64,000 nucleotides of DNA from JABDMH01 sp050298535. Its GTDB lineage: Bacteria; Bacteroidota; Bacteroidia; Chitinophagales; Saprospiraceae. This document shows positions 8,482-17,000 of the stretch, in pieces. How positions within the stretch are numbered: the first letter of the stretch is position 1; every line of letters starts with the position of its first letter. The stretch is from contig JBNKUI010000052.1 in assembly GCA_050298535.1 (NCBI GenBank), forward strand, positions 60,333-124,332, read 5' to 3'. Made by a program: the position numbers and the translations under genes. A model generated the notes under the pieces. The model searched no databases. It was not told where the DNA came from and was given only the letters and a program-made list of their open reading frames with translations.

Positions 8482-9458
8482 ACCTTCTCTATTTGAACCT
8501 TTTCAGAAGTAAATATTTTTCCATGCTCATCAACAATAATGCACTCAACCTGTGGAATTTGATTAATTCGATCCAATCCGACATCGATACCCATTACAAA
8601 TACGGATGTAGCCAAGGCATCAGCAAATTCTGCAACGGGTGCAAATACTGTCACACTAATGATTCCCGAAGCCGGATAGCCACTTCTTGGATCAATGATA
8701 TGTGTGTATCGTTTACCATTAAATTCCACATACTTCTCATAATTGCCGGAGGTGACGACTGCACCACCATTAAGTGAAACCAATCCAAAGACCTTGCTCT
8801 TATCCAATGGATTAGTAATTGCTATTTTCCATTCATCACCATTTTGCTGTTTGCCCCAGGAACTCATATCTCCAGAGGCGTTGATAATTCCACCGCTAGC
8901 ACCTGTCGCAATGAGCAATGCCTTCGCCTTATCAGCTGCATAGCCTTTTCCAATGGCTCCAAATCCTATCTTCATTCCAGCTTTTCGGAGAAACACCGTT
9001 TGGTTCAGTTCGTCAATCTCAATATTTTCATATCCCACACCCGCTACTGAAGCATTTATTTCTTCTGCCGAAGGCATCGCTTTCATAGTCCCATCAAATT
9101 TCCAGATTTGATCCATAGAAGCATAGGAAATATCGAAAGCCCCATCGGTAAGTCGTGAAATACTCAGCGATCGCTTTATCAATTCGATTAGCTCTGTACT
9201 GACCCTTACGGGCGAAATACCTGCCTGCCGATTGATTGCACTTGTCTCTGATTTAGGGTCCCAGGATGAAATAATTGACTCGATGCGTTGAATTTCCTGA
9301 ACCGCCAGATCTATATATTTATCTGGTGTGATAGTATCCTCTGACACAACTGTGATGTCAAAACGACTACCCATCAATTTGAGTGTTCGAGTAGATGTTC
9401 GCTGCGCTACTACACTCAGAGTGAATAGCATAAGGCCCATTATGGAGAATATCTTCAA
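8478..9458 (-). CDS. apbE: FAD:protein FMN transferase (ApbE)
   Basis: A 326-residue exported ApbE. It has an N-terminal signal peptide (MGLMLFTLSVVAQ). The family motifs are visible: MGSRFDITV at the start of the domain, FGAIGKGYAADKA mid-protein, the GGIINASGD stretch, HIIDPRSGYP, and EFADALATSVFVMG near the C-terminus, where the Asp and Thr bind Mg2+. ApbE splits FAD and attaches FMN covalently to a Ser or Thr of extracytoplasmic redox proteins. Its target here is not obvious: I do not see a clear canonical FMN-attachment motif in the two downstream partners. It overlaps both neighbours by 4 bp, upstream thioredoxin-like and downstream DUF4266. Confidence 0.95.
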   Translation of the reverse strand: MKIFSIMGLMLFTLSVVAQRTSTRTLKLMGSRFDITVVSEDTITPDKYIDLAVQEIQRIESIISSWDPKSETSAINRQAGISPVRVSTELIELIKRSLSISRLTDGAFDISYASMDQIWKFDGTMKAMPSAEEINASVAGVGYENIEIDELNQTVFLRKAGMKIGFGAIGKGYAADKAKALLIATGASGGIINASGDMSSWGKQQNGDEWKIAITNPLDKSKVFGLVSLNGGAVVTSGNYEKYVEFNGKRYTHIIDPRSGYPASGIISVTVFAPVAEFADALATSVFVMGIDVGLDRINQIPQVECIIVDEHGKIFTSEKVQIEKV

Positions 9459-9904
9459 TTTATCGATGCGATTGATTTGAGAATATCGATATATTCATCA
9501 GGTGTCGACTTTTTATATCCCGTTTCTCCTAGAACATCGCCGTCCTTATTCAGTATCACAATCAATGGGAAAAGTCCTGACTTATTATACTTTTCTGCGA
9601 GCATCGCATTTGCCTTGGCTTGCTCATCGGAAAGCGCATTTTTTTTCTTTCGGGGGAAATCAGCTTTTAACATGATCAAATGATCCTGAGCATATTCACG
9701 AAATCTTTCGGTACTCCAAATTTCGTGCTCCAGCTTTATACATGGTGCGCACCAATCAGACCCCTGAAAAACCAGGACAATCGGTTTGTCATCCATAGCG
9801 GCTAATTCGCTGGCCTTATCAAAATCAGTAAGCCAATTCTGTGCAAAGACATTTAATGTTAGTAGAGACACTAACAAAGAGAGCATCCATCTTGAAATCA
9901 TCAT
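9455..9904 (-). CDS. exported thioredoxin-fold protein of the ApbE operon
   Basis: A 149-residue protein with a signal peptide (WMLSLLVSLLTLNVFAQ). The thioredoxin-like domain carries SDWCAPCIKLEHEIW near residues 51-65, that is a WCxPC-type active site of the thioredoxin_7/DUF255-like group. A FPLIVILNKDGDVLGETGY stretch supplies the cis-Pro strand. It is expected to reduce or isomerise thiols in the periplasm. It is the first gene of the unit; the stop overlaps the apbE start by 4 bp. A sensible but unproven partner is the CxC tail of DUF4266. A 127-bp gap separates it from the DUF1080 gene upstream. Confidence 0.85.
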   Translation of the reverse strand: MMISRWMLSLLVSLLTLNVFAQNWLTDFDKASELAAMDDKPIVLVFQGSDWCAPCIKLEHEIWSTERFREYAQDHLIMLKADFPRKKKNALSDEQAKANAMLAEKYNKSGLFPLIVILNKDGDVLGETGYKKSTPDEYIDILKSIASIN

Positions 9905-10031
9905 CTTTAAGTTACTTCTCCTAGTAACGCAGTTGCGAGATCCATTTGTATCTGAGCTTCTGCTGACCCGTCATAAAATAGTCATAAAAAGAGTGATTCT
10001 TATTACCAACAACCTGCATCAAAATAATGAC

Positions 10032-10766
10032 CTACAACTCTTTGATCTTTATATTTTTGAAATACACTTTCTGTCCATGATGCTGAAACATGATATGGCC
10101 TTCCGTATAAGAATGGTAATTAGGATTTTCACCAAATTTACTATTGGCAAGTAATTCTTTCATTTCGTCACTTTCCCTGTCGAATTCTACGACTTTGACC
10201 CCATTGAGCCAATGCTCTACGTGCCCGTCATTGTGGATGAGTCGGGCCTGATTAAACTCACCAATGGGATTTAATTTCTTACCCTGCGGGGCAATCAGAT
10301 CATATACAGATCCTGCCGACCGTACCGCAACGGTATCATAAAAATGCTGATCGTCCAGTACCTGCAATTCATAGTTATCCAACCAATTGGGGCTGTTACC
10401 ATTTCCTGCTTCCATAGCCAGGTCTTCCTGCATGTGAAAGAACACACCAGAATTAGCGGCTGTGTCCACGGCCCATTCATAGGTTAGTTCAAAATTTCCA
10501 TAACGCTCCTTGGTAATAAGATCCCGGTTTGCCGTATCCGGATTAGTGGTCAATGATCCGTCTTCTACATTCCAGACGCCCTCAGGAAAATAGTCCACCC
10601 CATACCCACGAAACGCGTCAGTTGAGGATCCGTCAAATAGTACGACCCATTCAGACGCTTCAGGTTCATGGGTAGTAGCGGATTCAGCATTACTTCCACA
10701 AGCAGTGTATAGTAGGGCAGGCAGCAGAGTGACCAGTGACAGGTGCAAAGTTCTCATAGTGTTCAT
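10032..10766 (-). CDS. DUF1080 (LamG-like / 3-keto-disaccharide hydrolase-type) lipoprotein
   Basis: A 244-residue protein. The N-terminus has a lipoprotein signal ending LLYTAC, with Cys23 the likely lipidation site. The remainder is the DUF1080 jelly-roll: WVVLFDGSSTDAFRGY, VWNVEDGSLTT, LITKERYGNFELTYEW, NSGVFFHMQED, and the terminal GHIMFQHHGQKVYFKNIKI. All these blocks are conserved in the family. Characterised relatives bind or cleave glycans, including 3-keto-glycosides, and the family is common next to dehydrogenases and sugar-processing enzymes. Here it stands alone on the minus strand upstream of the ApbE unit. Substrate unknown. Confidence 0.88.
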   Translation of the reverse strand: MNTMRTLHLSLVTLLPALLYTACGSNAESATTHEPEASEWVVLFDGSSTDAFRGYGVDYFPEGVWNVEDGSLTTNPDTANRDLITKERYGNFELTYEWAVDTAANSGVFFHMQEDLAMEAGNGNSPNWLDNYELQVLDDQHFYDTVAVRSAGSVYDLIAPQGKKLNPIGEFNQARLIHNDGHVEHWLNGVKVVEFDRESDEMKELLANSKFGENPNYHSYTEGHIMFQHHGQKVYFKNIKIKEL

Positions 10767-10949
10767 ATTTATTAGGTGTGCGCCCCCAAGGGACTATCAC
10801 TAAGTTAAAGATAATTCAAAATCTACATGATAAGACCGTATTAGTTCCAGGGTAATTGAATGGATTCTATTCATCTTCAAATCATCGTATCCGGTTAACC
10901 TTTGTCCATCAACTTCCGCACGTCACATAATGGTCCGAGATGCCTCAGC

Positions 10950-11624
10950 TCATATCGAAATATACCAGGCGGCATTGAGCCAGGATCGGTGTCGCAAAGA
11001 TGACTGCAGAAATGAATCCATCCGGGACTCCAACCCCACTTCCACTTTGCTGTCATCCGAAAAAACGTACCCCAACATGGCTTTCAACCTGATTTCCAGA
11101 TCATAGTCCTCACCTTGCAAGACATTGAGATATTCATTTCCCAGCTTCAGATAGAGTTCTGATGGATCCACCGACTGACCCCGAAGGGACATTTGGGTAG
11201 ATAGGCGATATCGGAGTCGAAACTGTACATCTTCCGATTTTTGCAGGGTCTGATCAAAAACAAATCGATGCGATAACCGGAGAGTTCCTACTTTCTGAAT
11301 ATTGGTAAATTGTTGTATCAATCGACTGATGAGTTCGCCATCCCGAATCCGCAGTAAATAGCCACCAGCCAGCGCATTACTGAGTCCGACCTTTTTAGAA
11401 ATTACCAGCGATATATCCGTCAATTGATAATTACTGACAATGTCATCTTTCTCATAAAATACCTGACGGGCCTCTGCCTTGGTGTTTACACTCAAATCAT
11501 TGGACAGGGATGAATTAATATTGATAGATGGTAAAAATCCAGCCTGAAATGATCGCTGCGCTGCTGCATCTATCATGAATAAAATACATAAAATGCTGCC
11601 GGAGAATAGGACTTTAAAACTCAA
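10950..11624 (-). CDS. DUF2490-type exported beta-barrel-like protein
   Basis: A 224-residue protein with a signal peptide (LFSGSILCILFMIDAAAQ). The mature part consists of alternating strands (LSVNTKAEARQVFYE, LRLSHRFVFDQTLQ, VQFRLRYRLSTQM, EIRLKAMLGYVFSD) and ends in an aromatic strand (WLNAAWYISI), as in outer-membrane barrel proteins of the DUF2490 family. Its start overlaps the stop of the upstream gene by 11 bp, so both belong to one transcript. The family is called on overall pattern only and the function is unknown. Confidence 0.65.
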   Translation of the reverse strand: MSFKVLFSGSILCILFMIDAAAQRSFQAGFLPSININSSLSNDLSVNTKAEARQVFYEKDDIVSNYQLTDISLVISKKVGLSNALAGGYLLRIRDGELISRLIQQFTNIQKVGTLRLSHRFVFDQTLQKSEDVQFRLRYRLSTQMSLRGQSVDPSELYLKLGNEYLNVLQGEDYDLEIRLKAMLGYVFSDDSKVEVGLESRMDSFLQSSLRHRSWLNAAWYISI

Positions 11625-12189
11625 GGATATCGGTATTTTTTGTCACGATTTCCGATTCACTACGCTTCCTTCCTTCATCATTAAATAGAAATTCCCATTC
11701 CTTCCGCACCTGGCCATTTCGGGTTTTAGCTACAATCTCATAGTTCACTTCGATCTCATCATTCGTGGCAAAAGGAACTTCAAACCACTCTTTCAGTGTC
11801 AAAGGATCTCCCACTAGTTGCAATTGAACCTTTGTTACCTTAAATTTTTCGAAATCTTTACAGAGAAAAGTATTTATTGAGTCGATAACCGATGCTGGCA
11901 ATTTCTCCATTTCGACTTCAATCTCAATATCCTCCAGCATGCCTGTACTATCGAACTCCAGGCTGTATTTATGACCGCGATATCGTGTCTTCGCTTCAAT
12001 TGAAAAGCGATCCAGACCTTCCTCCAAATACCAGCGGACTTTTCGATCGAACGAAATCTCTTCAACAAAATCGGACGCCAGTGAGGGCACCTGGTCCTCA
12101 TCCAGGCGATACTCCTGCTCAAACTTCTGCTGGCTAATCAACGGTGAAGTAGAGAAAGTCAATAAAGCGAATAACAGGATTCTAACCAT
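11614..12189 (-). CDS. exported PepSY-like protein of unknown function
   Basis: A 191-residue protein with a signal peptide (LLFALLTFSTSPLIS). The mature part suggests two repeats of a small alpha/beta unit (KYSLEFDSTGMLEDIEIEVE and VRKEWEFLFNDEGR), reminiscent of PepSY-like or BLIP-like domains that occur as periplasmic accessory proteins. No catalytic residues are seen. It is the first gene of a pair with the DUF2490-type protein, which it overlaps by 11 bp. It lies just downstream of the helicase terminator and has its own upstream region. Confidence 0.55.
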   Translation of the reverse strand: MVRILLFALLTFSTSPLISQQKFEQEYRLDEDQVPSLASDFVEEISFDRKVRWYLEEGLDRFSIEAKTRYRGHKYSLEFDSTGMLEDIEIEVEMEKLPASVIDSINTFLCKDFEKFKVTKVQLQLVGDPLTLKEWFEVPFATNDEIEVNYEIVAKTRNGQVRKEWEFLFNDEGRKRSESEIVTKNTDILEF

Positions 12190-12230
12190 TGATTCATCTG
12201 CACTTTTAACTATCTCTATAAATCAAAACA

Positions 12231-12259
12231 GGCTGGAGTTGTTCAATTCAACTCCAGCC
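12231..12259 (-). terminator. intrinsic terminator of the helicase gene
   Basis: A perfect 11-bp inverted repeat (GGCTGGAGTTG / CAACTCCAGCC) with a 7-nt loop. On the minus strand it is followed by a T-rich stretch (TGTTTTGATTT). It lies 44 bp after the stop of the DEAD-box helicase gene and ahead of the next minus-strand gene. Confidence 0.85.
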
Positions 12260-12302
12260 CTTTATATTCTTAGTAAATGATGCGTTTTATGGGTGCCACA
12301 CA

Positions 12303-13547
12303 CTATCTGCTCATGGCACGTGACTTTCGCCTGTTGGCATGAAAAGCTTGTTTTCGCCTGGCTTTTTCCTTGTTCCATTCTTTCTTCTCTCTTGCGGTCA
12401 TCGGCTTGTCAGTCTGAGGGAATGGATGCTCTTGTTCCTGCGGAATACGCCGATTGATTAGCTGTTCTATCGCCTTAATGGAGTCATTCTCCTCGGGCTC
12501 TACGATGGATATAGCCAGTCCGTTCTCTCCGGCCCTGCCGGTGCGACCAATTCTGTGTACATAGGTCTCCGGAACTTCAGGTACATCGAAATTAATCACA
12601 CATTCAAGCTTATCGATATCGATACCCCGGGCAGCGATATCAGTAGCTACTAATACTCTTAGCTTTCCCTTCTTAAAATTTTCCAATGCTCGTTGGCGCT
12701 GTCCTTGTGACTTATCACCATGAATCGCCATTGAGTCGATCTGTTTTTTCTTCAAATCACGAGCAATGCGATCCGCTCCTCGTTTGGTGCGGGTAAATAA
12801 AAGCACCTGGTCCAAATCCTCCTCGTTGAGGACGTGGTAGAGCAGGTCTTTCTTACTGGATTTGTTTGTATAGTACTTTCGCTGCTGCACTGTCTCCGCT
12901 GCTGAAGAAACCACATGGGCACTTACTTCCACTGGATTATGTAAAATCTTCTTTGTCAGGGAATTGATACTATCTGGCATGGTCGCCGAGAAGAACAAAG
13001 TCTGGCGTTTGGGAGGAAGCAACTTGAGCAGTTTTTGAATATCCCGGATAAATCCCATATCCAGCATTCGATCCGCTTCATCCAGTACCAGACTCGAAAC
13101 ACTGTCAAAGGCGATATGCCCCTGACCGGCCAGATCCAATAATCGACCTGGAGTCGCTACGAGGAAATCTACTCCTCTTTTCATTTGCCGTACCTGCTTC
13201 TCTTGAGATACTCCTCCGAAAATTACGGCATGATTTAGATTCAAGTATTTGCTGTACAACCGGATATTGTCTTCAATCTGGATCGCAAGTTCACGGGTAG
13301 GAGTTACGATCAAAGCTTTCATACTTCGAGGTCTCACTTTTCGCGACTGATCTTTCGCAAAGATCTGAATCAGAGGGATAGCAAAGGCGGCGGTTTTACC
13401 GGTACCTGTCTGTGCACAAGCGAGAAGATCTCGCCCTTGCAAAACTTCCGGTATAGCCTTTCGTTGAATTTCTGTAGGTGTACTATATCCTTTTTCGGCA
13501 AGCGCCTTAAGGATGGGGTTTATTAAACCCAAATTTGAAAATTGCAT
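12303..13547 (-). CDS. DEAD-box RNA helicase (RhlE/CsdA-like)
   Basis: A 414-residue protein with the full set of DEAD-box motifs in order: Q motif (FSNLGL ... GYSTPTEIQ), AQTGTGKTAAF (Walker A), PTRELA, TPGRLLD, DEADRMLD, FFSATMP, LLFTRTKRGAD, ATDIAARGIDID and HRIGRTGRAG. The C-terminal 40 residues are Lys/Arg-rich (EKKEWNKEKARRKQAF), as in Bacteroidota RhlE-type enzymes. It unwinds short RNA duplexes in ribosome assembly or mRNA turnover, often at low temperature. It is followed by a terminator at 12231-12259 and preceded by a cold-shock-domain gene 72 bp upstream on the same strand, a combination that suggests cold induction. Confidence 0.95.
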   Translation of the reverse strand: MQFSNLGLINPILKALAEKGYSTPTEIQRKAIPEVLQGRDLLACAQTGTGKTAAFAIPLIQIFAKDQSRKVRPRSMKALIVTPTRELAIQIEDNIRLYSKYLNLNHAVIFGGVSQEKQVRQMKRGVDFLVATPGRLLDLAGQGHIAFDSVSSLVLDEADRMLDMGFIRDIQKLLKLLPPKRQTLFFSATMPDSINSLTKKILHNPVEVSAHVVSSAAETVQQRKYYTNKSSKKDLLYHVLNEEDLDQVLLFTRTKRGADRIARDLKKKQIDSMAIHGDKSQGQRQRALENFKKGKLRVLVATDIAARGIDIDKLECVINFDVPEVPETYVHRIGRTGRAGENGLAISIVEPEENDSIKAIEQLINRRIPQEQEHPFPQTDKPMTAREKKEWNKEKARRKQAFHANRRKSRAMSR

Positions 13548-13619
13548 AATATCTTTTTTGATGACGGAGAAAACCGTCAGTACTTTTTGACTTGTTAATA
13601 AAATCTGTGGAGTAATGTT

Positions 13620-14084
13620 CTAATCAGATAGAGATCTGACATTGATGGCCTTTAGACCTTTAAAAGTCTCTTCAACATCATACTGTAATGCTTCGCCCTC
13701 TTCTATTGAATGCTGGACATCATTCATATGGACAAATATACTTTCCTGAGTTGCGTTATCTTTGATAAAGCCAAAAGACTTTTGGTGGTCAAAGAAATCA
13801 AGTACACCCTTACCCCGTTTCGGCAATTCTTCCTTTTCTTTTGGAGGAACTCCCAGTACAATGTCTTCGGCTTTTACTTGTTTCCTTTTTTTGGTGGGAT
13901 CCGGAGGCGTGGATGTCAGATTGCCATTTTCGTCCACATACGAAAGCTGATCCTCGAAATCTACAGTTCCCGCCTGTTCCTTTTCAAGCTTGCGTTGGTT
14001 TCGCCGCTCTAGTTTATCCTGTTTTTTCTTTCTTCGTTTCTTTTCTCTCTCTTTCTTGTTGAATGTTGTCTGAGATCTTGCCAT
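13620..14084 (-). CDS. cold-shock-domain protein with basic N-terminal helix
   Basis: A frame is open from 14132, but the ATG at 14084 gives the usual N-terminus MARSQTTFNKKEREKK and a 154-residue product. Residues about 1-40 form a very basic, probably helical segment (KKRRKKKQDKLERRNQRK). A low-complexity linker (NGNLTSTPPDPTKKRK) follows, then a C-terminal CspA-type domain with the RNP motif KSFGFIKD and the IFVHMNDV strand. It should bind single-stranded RNA as an antiterminator or chaperone. It sits directly upstream of the DEAD-box helicase on the same strand; the two are plausible cold-response partners. Confidence 0.9.
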   Translation of the reverse strand: MARSQTTFNKKEREKKRRKKKQDKLERRNQRKLEKEQAGTVDFEDQLSYVDENGNLTSTPPDPTKKRKQVKAEDIVLGVPPKEKEELPKRGKGVLDFFDHQKSFGFIKDNATQESIFVHMNDVQHSIEEGEALQYDVEETFKGLKAINVRSLSD

Positions 14085-14247
14085 ATAAAAATTTAAGTGA
14101 TTGAATATCGATGTAACAGATTCGATAAACAAACAACTTAATTCAGAAGAGCATACCGGATGTGTATTCGAGAATGCAAAGATAGCGAAATAAATGATTA
14201 CATGTTTTCTTAATCTTTCTCAGATGGAAAGACGCCTGATCCTGGTC

Positions 14248-15006
14248 CTAGATAACAAGCACTGGCACCTCAAAACTGGTGACTATCTGAAAGGCCCGGT
14301 CTCTGAAGAGTGATTCCAGTAAACCCCTTCTGGCCCTTGAGATCAAGATTACATCCAGGTGCTCACGGGTAAGACAATCCTCAATACCTTCCAGATATGC
14401 ACTGTCCTTACTCTGTGCAAAGTTAACAACACGTTGCCAAAACTCTGAGACAAACGTCTGCTGACCAATGGACTTAACCATGATATGATCAGGATTGATC
14501 TTCAGGGTGGAAAGCGTTCTGCGGTCGAAATCAGGCTGGTTGTCTGACCGTTTAATGTGCCAGATGGTGGTCGTATTCTTAAAATCAAATAGATCATTCT
14601 CGCTACTGACCAGTACCGGACAAGCCGCACGGGAAGCTAGATAGAATACCTTTTCACTCAGCCATCGACCCAGGAAGCCATCAGGTGTTTTTCGGTTCAT
14701 TAACACCAAATCAAACTTTGCACTCTCCTTCTCTAAAAAACCACTAAGGCTGCCTTTGTAGGTGAGAAATGTTCTACTGGCGGACGCTTCCTTTGAGCTT
14801 CCCTCATCCCAGGCTTTTTTTAGCAACCTCTTTACACCTCGATCGTAATCTTCCCCTTTAAAGTCATACATACGGGCATATGACTGCGGTGGATAACAAT
14901 GTAGAAGGTTAATCTGGGCAGCCCAGGCTCTACCTATGATGCAAGCATGCTTGATGAGACTTGAGGTGTCTTCTGATAAAGCTATAGGTACCAAGATTTT
15001 CTTCAT
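14248..15006 (-). CDS. tandem universal stress protein (UspA family)
   Basis: A 252-residue protein starting at ATG 15006; the longer frame uses a TTG. It begins MKKILVPIALSEDTSSL, the standard Usp start, and has two Usp-like halves (about 1-140 and 155-252). The second half ends with VILISRARRGLLESLFRDRAFQIVTSFEVPVLVI, and the first with FLGRWLSEKVFYLASRAACPVLV. ATP-binding G-x2-G-x9-G(S/T) motifs are degenerate in both halves, so this may be a non-ATP-binding type. It is a single gene with no close operon partner. Confidence 0.85.
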   Translation of the reverse strand: MKKILVPIALSEDTSSLIKHACIIGRAWAAQINLLHCYPPQSYARMYDFKGEDYDRGVKRLLKKAWDEGSSKEASASRTFLTYKGSLSGFLEKESAKFDLVLMNRKTPDGFLGRWLSEKVFYLASRAACPVLVSSENDLFDFKNTTTIWHIKRSDNQPDFDRRTLSTLKINPDHIMVKSIGQQTFVSEFWQRVVNFAQSKDSAYLEGIEDCLTREHLDVILISRARRGLLESLFRDRAFQIVTSFEVPVLVI

Positions 15007-15070
15007 GTACAACTAAATATAAGGAGTACCTTTTATGGTTTAAGTATAAACATCTATCAGATGACAGAGT

Positions 15071-15214
15071 TTAGGGCGAAGTGAGATATTCCCAGCTCAA
15101 TCGCAGATCGAATTCAGGATTGAATTCAAACAGCATATCTAGCACCCATTTGTGATTGTCCTCCACAATGATCAAAAGACGATCACCTTCTTCAGAAAGC
15201 TTTAGTCTACACGA
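15071..15214 (-). other. in-frame coding-like continuation beyond the stop of the 15215-16507 gene
   Basis: Immediately after the TAA stop of the membrane-protein gene (15215-15217), the same frame stays open for 47 codons until a second TAA at 15071-15073. The text looks like real protein (LSEEGDRLLIIVEDNHKW, then LDMLFEFNPEFDLRLSWEYL). No good independent start codon is present at its beginning. Either the stop is a recent nonsense change that shortens the membrane protein, or this is a small separate ORF starting at an internal codon. The former is favoured. Confidence 0.5.
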
Positions 15215-16507
15215 TTATTCACTTCCAACATAGTAAAAGGGAATCTGCCACTCCATCCCCTGCTCTTTGAGTTCCTTCCTAACTTTCAATTGGAGGTTAC
15301 CAGCAGTTTCTCCGCTCAAATCGATATAACAAATGACACCAAACTGGTCCGTTGAGGGAATGCGATATTTATGAAACTGTGGTGTTATAGACCTCTCATT
15401 GAGTTCGATGGAATGGTAGGCACTGTAGCAATCCAGGAGCTGCTGCCGCCTATCAATAATTGCCTGCTCCTTACTGACATCCGGATCAGATTCATTGCTT
15501 TCAACACATCCCTCTCTATCTAATCGATATTCAAAATCATAAATAGGAATAAATAAACGTACCACCTTACTGTCCACTACATCTGTGTCAATACAGGGGG
15601 AAATGAGAAACTCATGGGTCTCCGATGCTAAGCCATAGTAACCTCCATAGATTTTCGTAGCATCAAAATATGTATCCTGCCTGATCAAATACCGCATCCT
15701 GCTACTACTAAATCGAACCAGCGAAATGATAAAGCCGATGAGTACAAAAATAAGGATCAGGCCTACCAGGGATTTCTTCTTTTTGAAATTGGAACCGAAG
15801 GTCATGGAAATCTGCAAGAGATACTTATACAAAGGTCCAAATACAATGATTGAGCCCCACCGTACTGATTGGAAATAGGCAGTCTGTATCCATTTGTTAT
15901 TGCGAAATTGTTTCAGATTACCAATCACTGAAAACACCGCCTGTACTACCATCCAGAGTCCAAATAAATAGAGAGGAATCCATAAAATAAATGCAGGCAC
16001 CTTGTCTATCAATGCATTGTAAATAACTAAATAAAGACTTCCCACGAGTGCTAGATAGAGGTATGTGTATAACATCAAGAATGCAGCAGAAAAAATGACA
16101 CTACATATTTCGTCCACGTCTTTTATGGTCTTATTTAGCTTGGGGAGTATGGCCAGTATTTTTGAGGTATAGAGTTCGGAATATGCACTTTCTTCCAGGC
16201 TGTAGTCCGGAAACACGGAATTCAAACCTACCAATCCGACCCAATAAGCCCGCAACGCAAAATGGATCACAAACATACTGACCAACAGACTCACCGCCAG
16301 TAAGCCCATAAAGACAATCATGTATCCGATGAGGTATTGGCCAGGTAATAGTGTGTTGATAAAATAATTAGTTAGCCAATCTACTCCCTTAAATAGTTGG
16401 ATCGTTCCAAATATGGCAATCGTTGAAATCAGTAGTTCTGCTTCCCAGCTTTCATCTTTCAATCGTTGCAGCCAACTTATAGAGCTATTTTCTGATTTTT
16501 CCGGCAT
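15215..16507 (-). CDS. multi-pass membrane protein of unknown function
   Basis: A 430-residue protein. A short cytoplasmic N-terminus is followed by about five hydrophobic segments (near residues 25-45, 55-82, 130-165, 170-200 and 240-262). A soluble C-terminal part of about 165 residues has a YDFEYRLDREGCVESNESD stretch. No family is recognised. It occurs alone on the minus strand between the Usp gene and the AbiE region. Downstream the frame continues in coding-like fashion past the stop (see 15071-15214), so this copy may be C-terminally truncated. Confidence 0.6.
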   Translation of the reverse strand: MPEKSENSSISWLQRLKDESWEAELLISTIAIFGTIQLFKGVDWLTNYFINTLLPGQYLIGYMIVFMGLLAVSLLVSMFVIHFALRAYWVGLVGLNSVFPDYSLEESAYSELYTSKILAILPKLNKTIKDVDEICSVIFSAAFLMLYTYLYLALVGSLYLVIYNALIDKVPAFILWIPLYLFGLWMVVQAVFSVIGNLKQFRNNKWIQTAYFQSVRWGSIIVFGPLYKYLLQISMTFGSNFKKKKSLVGLILIFVLIGFIISLVRFSSSRMRYLIRQDTYFDATKIYGGYYGLASETHEFLISPCIDTDVVDSKVVRLFIPIYDFEYRLDREGCVESNESDPDVSKEQAIIDRRQQLLDCYSAYHSIELNERSITPQFHKYRIPSTDQFGVICYIDLSGETAGNLQLKVRKELKEQGMEWQIPFYYVGSE

Positions 16508-16605
16508 GTTATTGTCCTATACCTTACATAAATCGAAGGTAAATATACACACCTGTCTTTTATCTCCTCATTCCATCAGATCAGTGAGGGTTCGTACCAT
16601 GGTCT

Positions 16606-16866
16606 ATCAGCTCCATATTCACCACCGCACCTGCCTTATTGCCGGCTGCCACGGCATTGGCAATCGATCGAAACATGGTGGTGTTGTCCCCACAAGCGAA
16701 GACATGGTCAACTGTGGTTTTCTGCAAGGGATCCACTACCAGATATCTCGACACTCATCCAGGGCACATCCCAGTGGGGCTGGCATGTCTAAGCTCTGAT
16801 GTAACGGCAGCATAGCATAAAAAGCATCCAACGACGATGTCAGATTTATTTCCAGCTTCACCATTT
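16606..16866 (-). pseudogene. 5'-truncated, frameshifted copy of the 18722-19627 flavoprotein gene
   Basis: On the minus strand this stretch encodes the C-terminal third of a thioredoxin-reductase-like flavoprotein. The part at 16608-16774 is almost identical in DNA to 18743-18907 (five mismatches and one 2-nt insertion by eye). Further upstream only protein-level similarity remains (DAFYAMLPLHQSLDMPAPLGCALDE against ALYASLPFRQHSDIPAKLGCALDE). The 2-nt insertion near 16752 breaks the frame, and the FAD- and NADPH-binding parts are missing. It is a dead fragment in direct orientation with the intact gene, on the other side of the AbiE genes. Confidence 0.85.
16608..16774. repeat. direct repeat, left copy (partner 18743-18907)
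   Basis: This 167-bp stretch repeats 18743-18907 in the same orientation, with about five mismatches and a 2-nt length difference by eye. The two copies flank the AbiEi/AbiEii genes and lie 2.1 kb apart, so recombination between them would delete the toxin-antitoxin pair. Confidence 0.85.
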
Positions 16867-16937
16867 TACTACTTTGCTCTCAATCTACTCATACCTTGCA
16901 ACCACACACAGTTGCCATTTTGTTAAAATACCAGTAC

Positions 16938-16960
16938 ATAATCGGAACATATCCGATTAT
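16938..16960. promoter_or_regulatory. AbiEi operator 1 (23-bp palindrome)
   Basis: A perfect inverted repeat: ATAATCGGA, 5-nt spacer, TCCGATTAT. It matches the second palindrome at 17001-17023 in all but three or four positions, and the two starts are 63 bp apart, about six helical turns. Both lie directly before the AbiEi start. Known AbiEi antitoxins autoregulate by binding paired inverted repeats in their promoter. Confidence 0.8.
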
Positions 16961-17000
16961 ATGATTCATTTATGACATAATAATGCTATATTCAAACTAG

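Noticed and set aside
16413..16799. Plus-strand ORF of 128 codons
   Set aside because: It is antisense to the membrane-protein start and to the truncated flavoprotein fragment; the text (HIHHRTCLIAGCHG) is only the reverse reading of the flavoprotein end.
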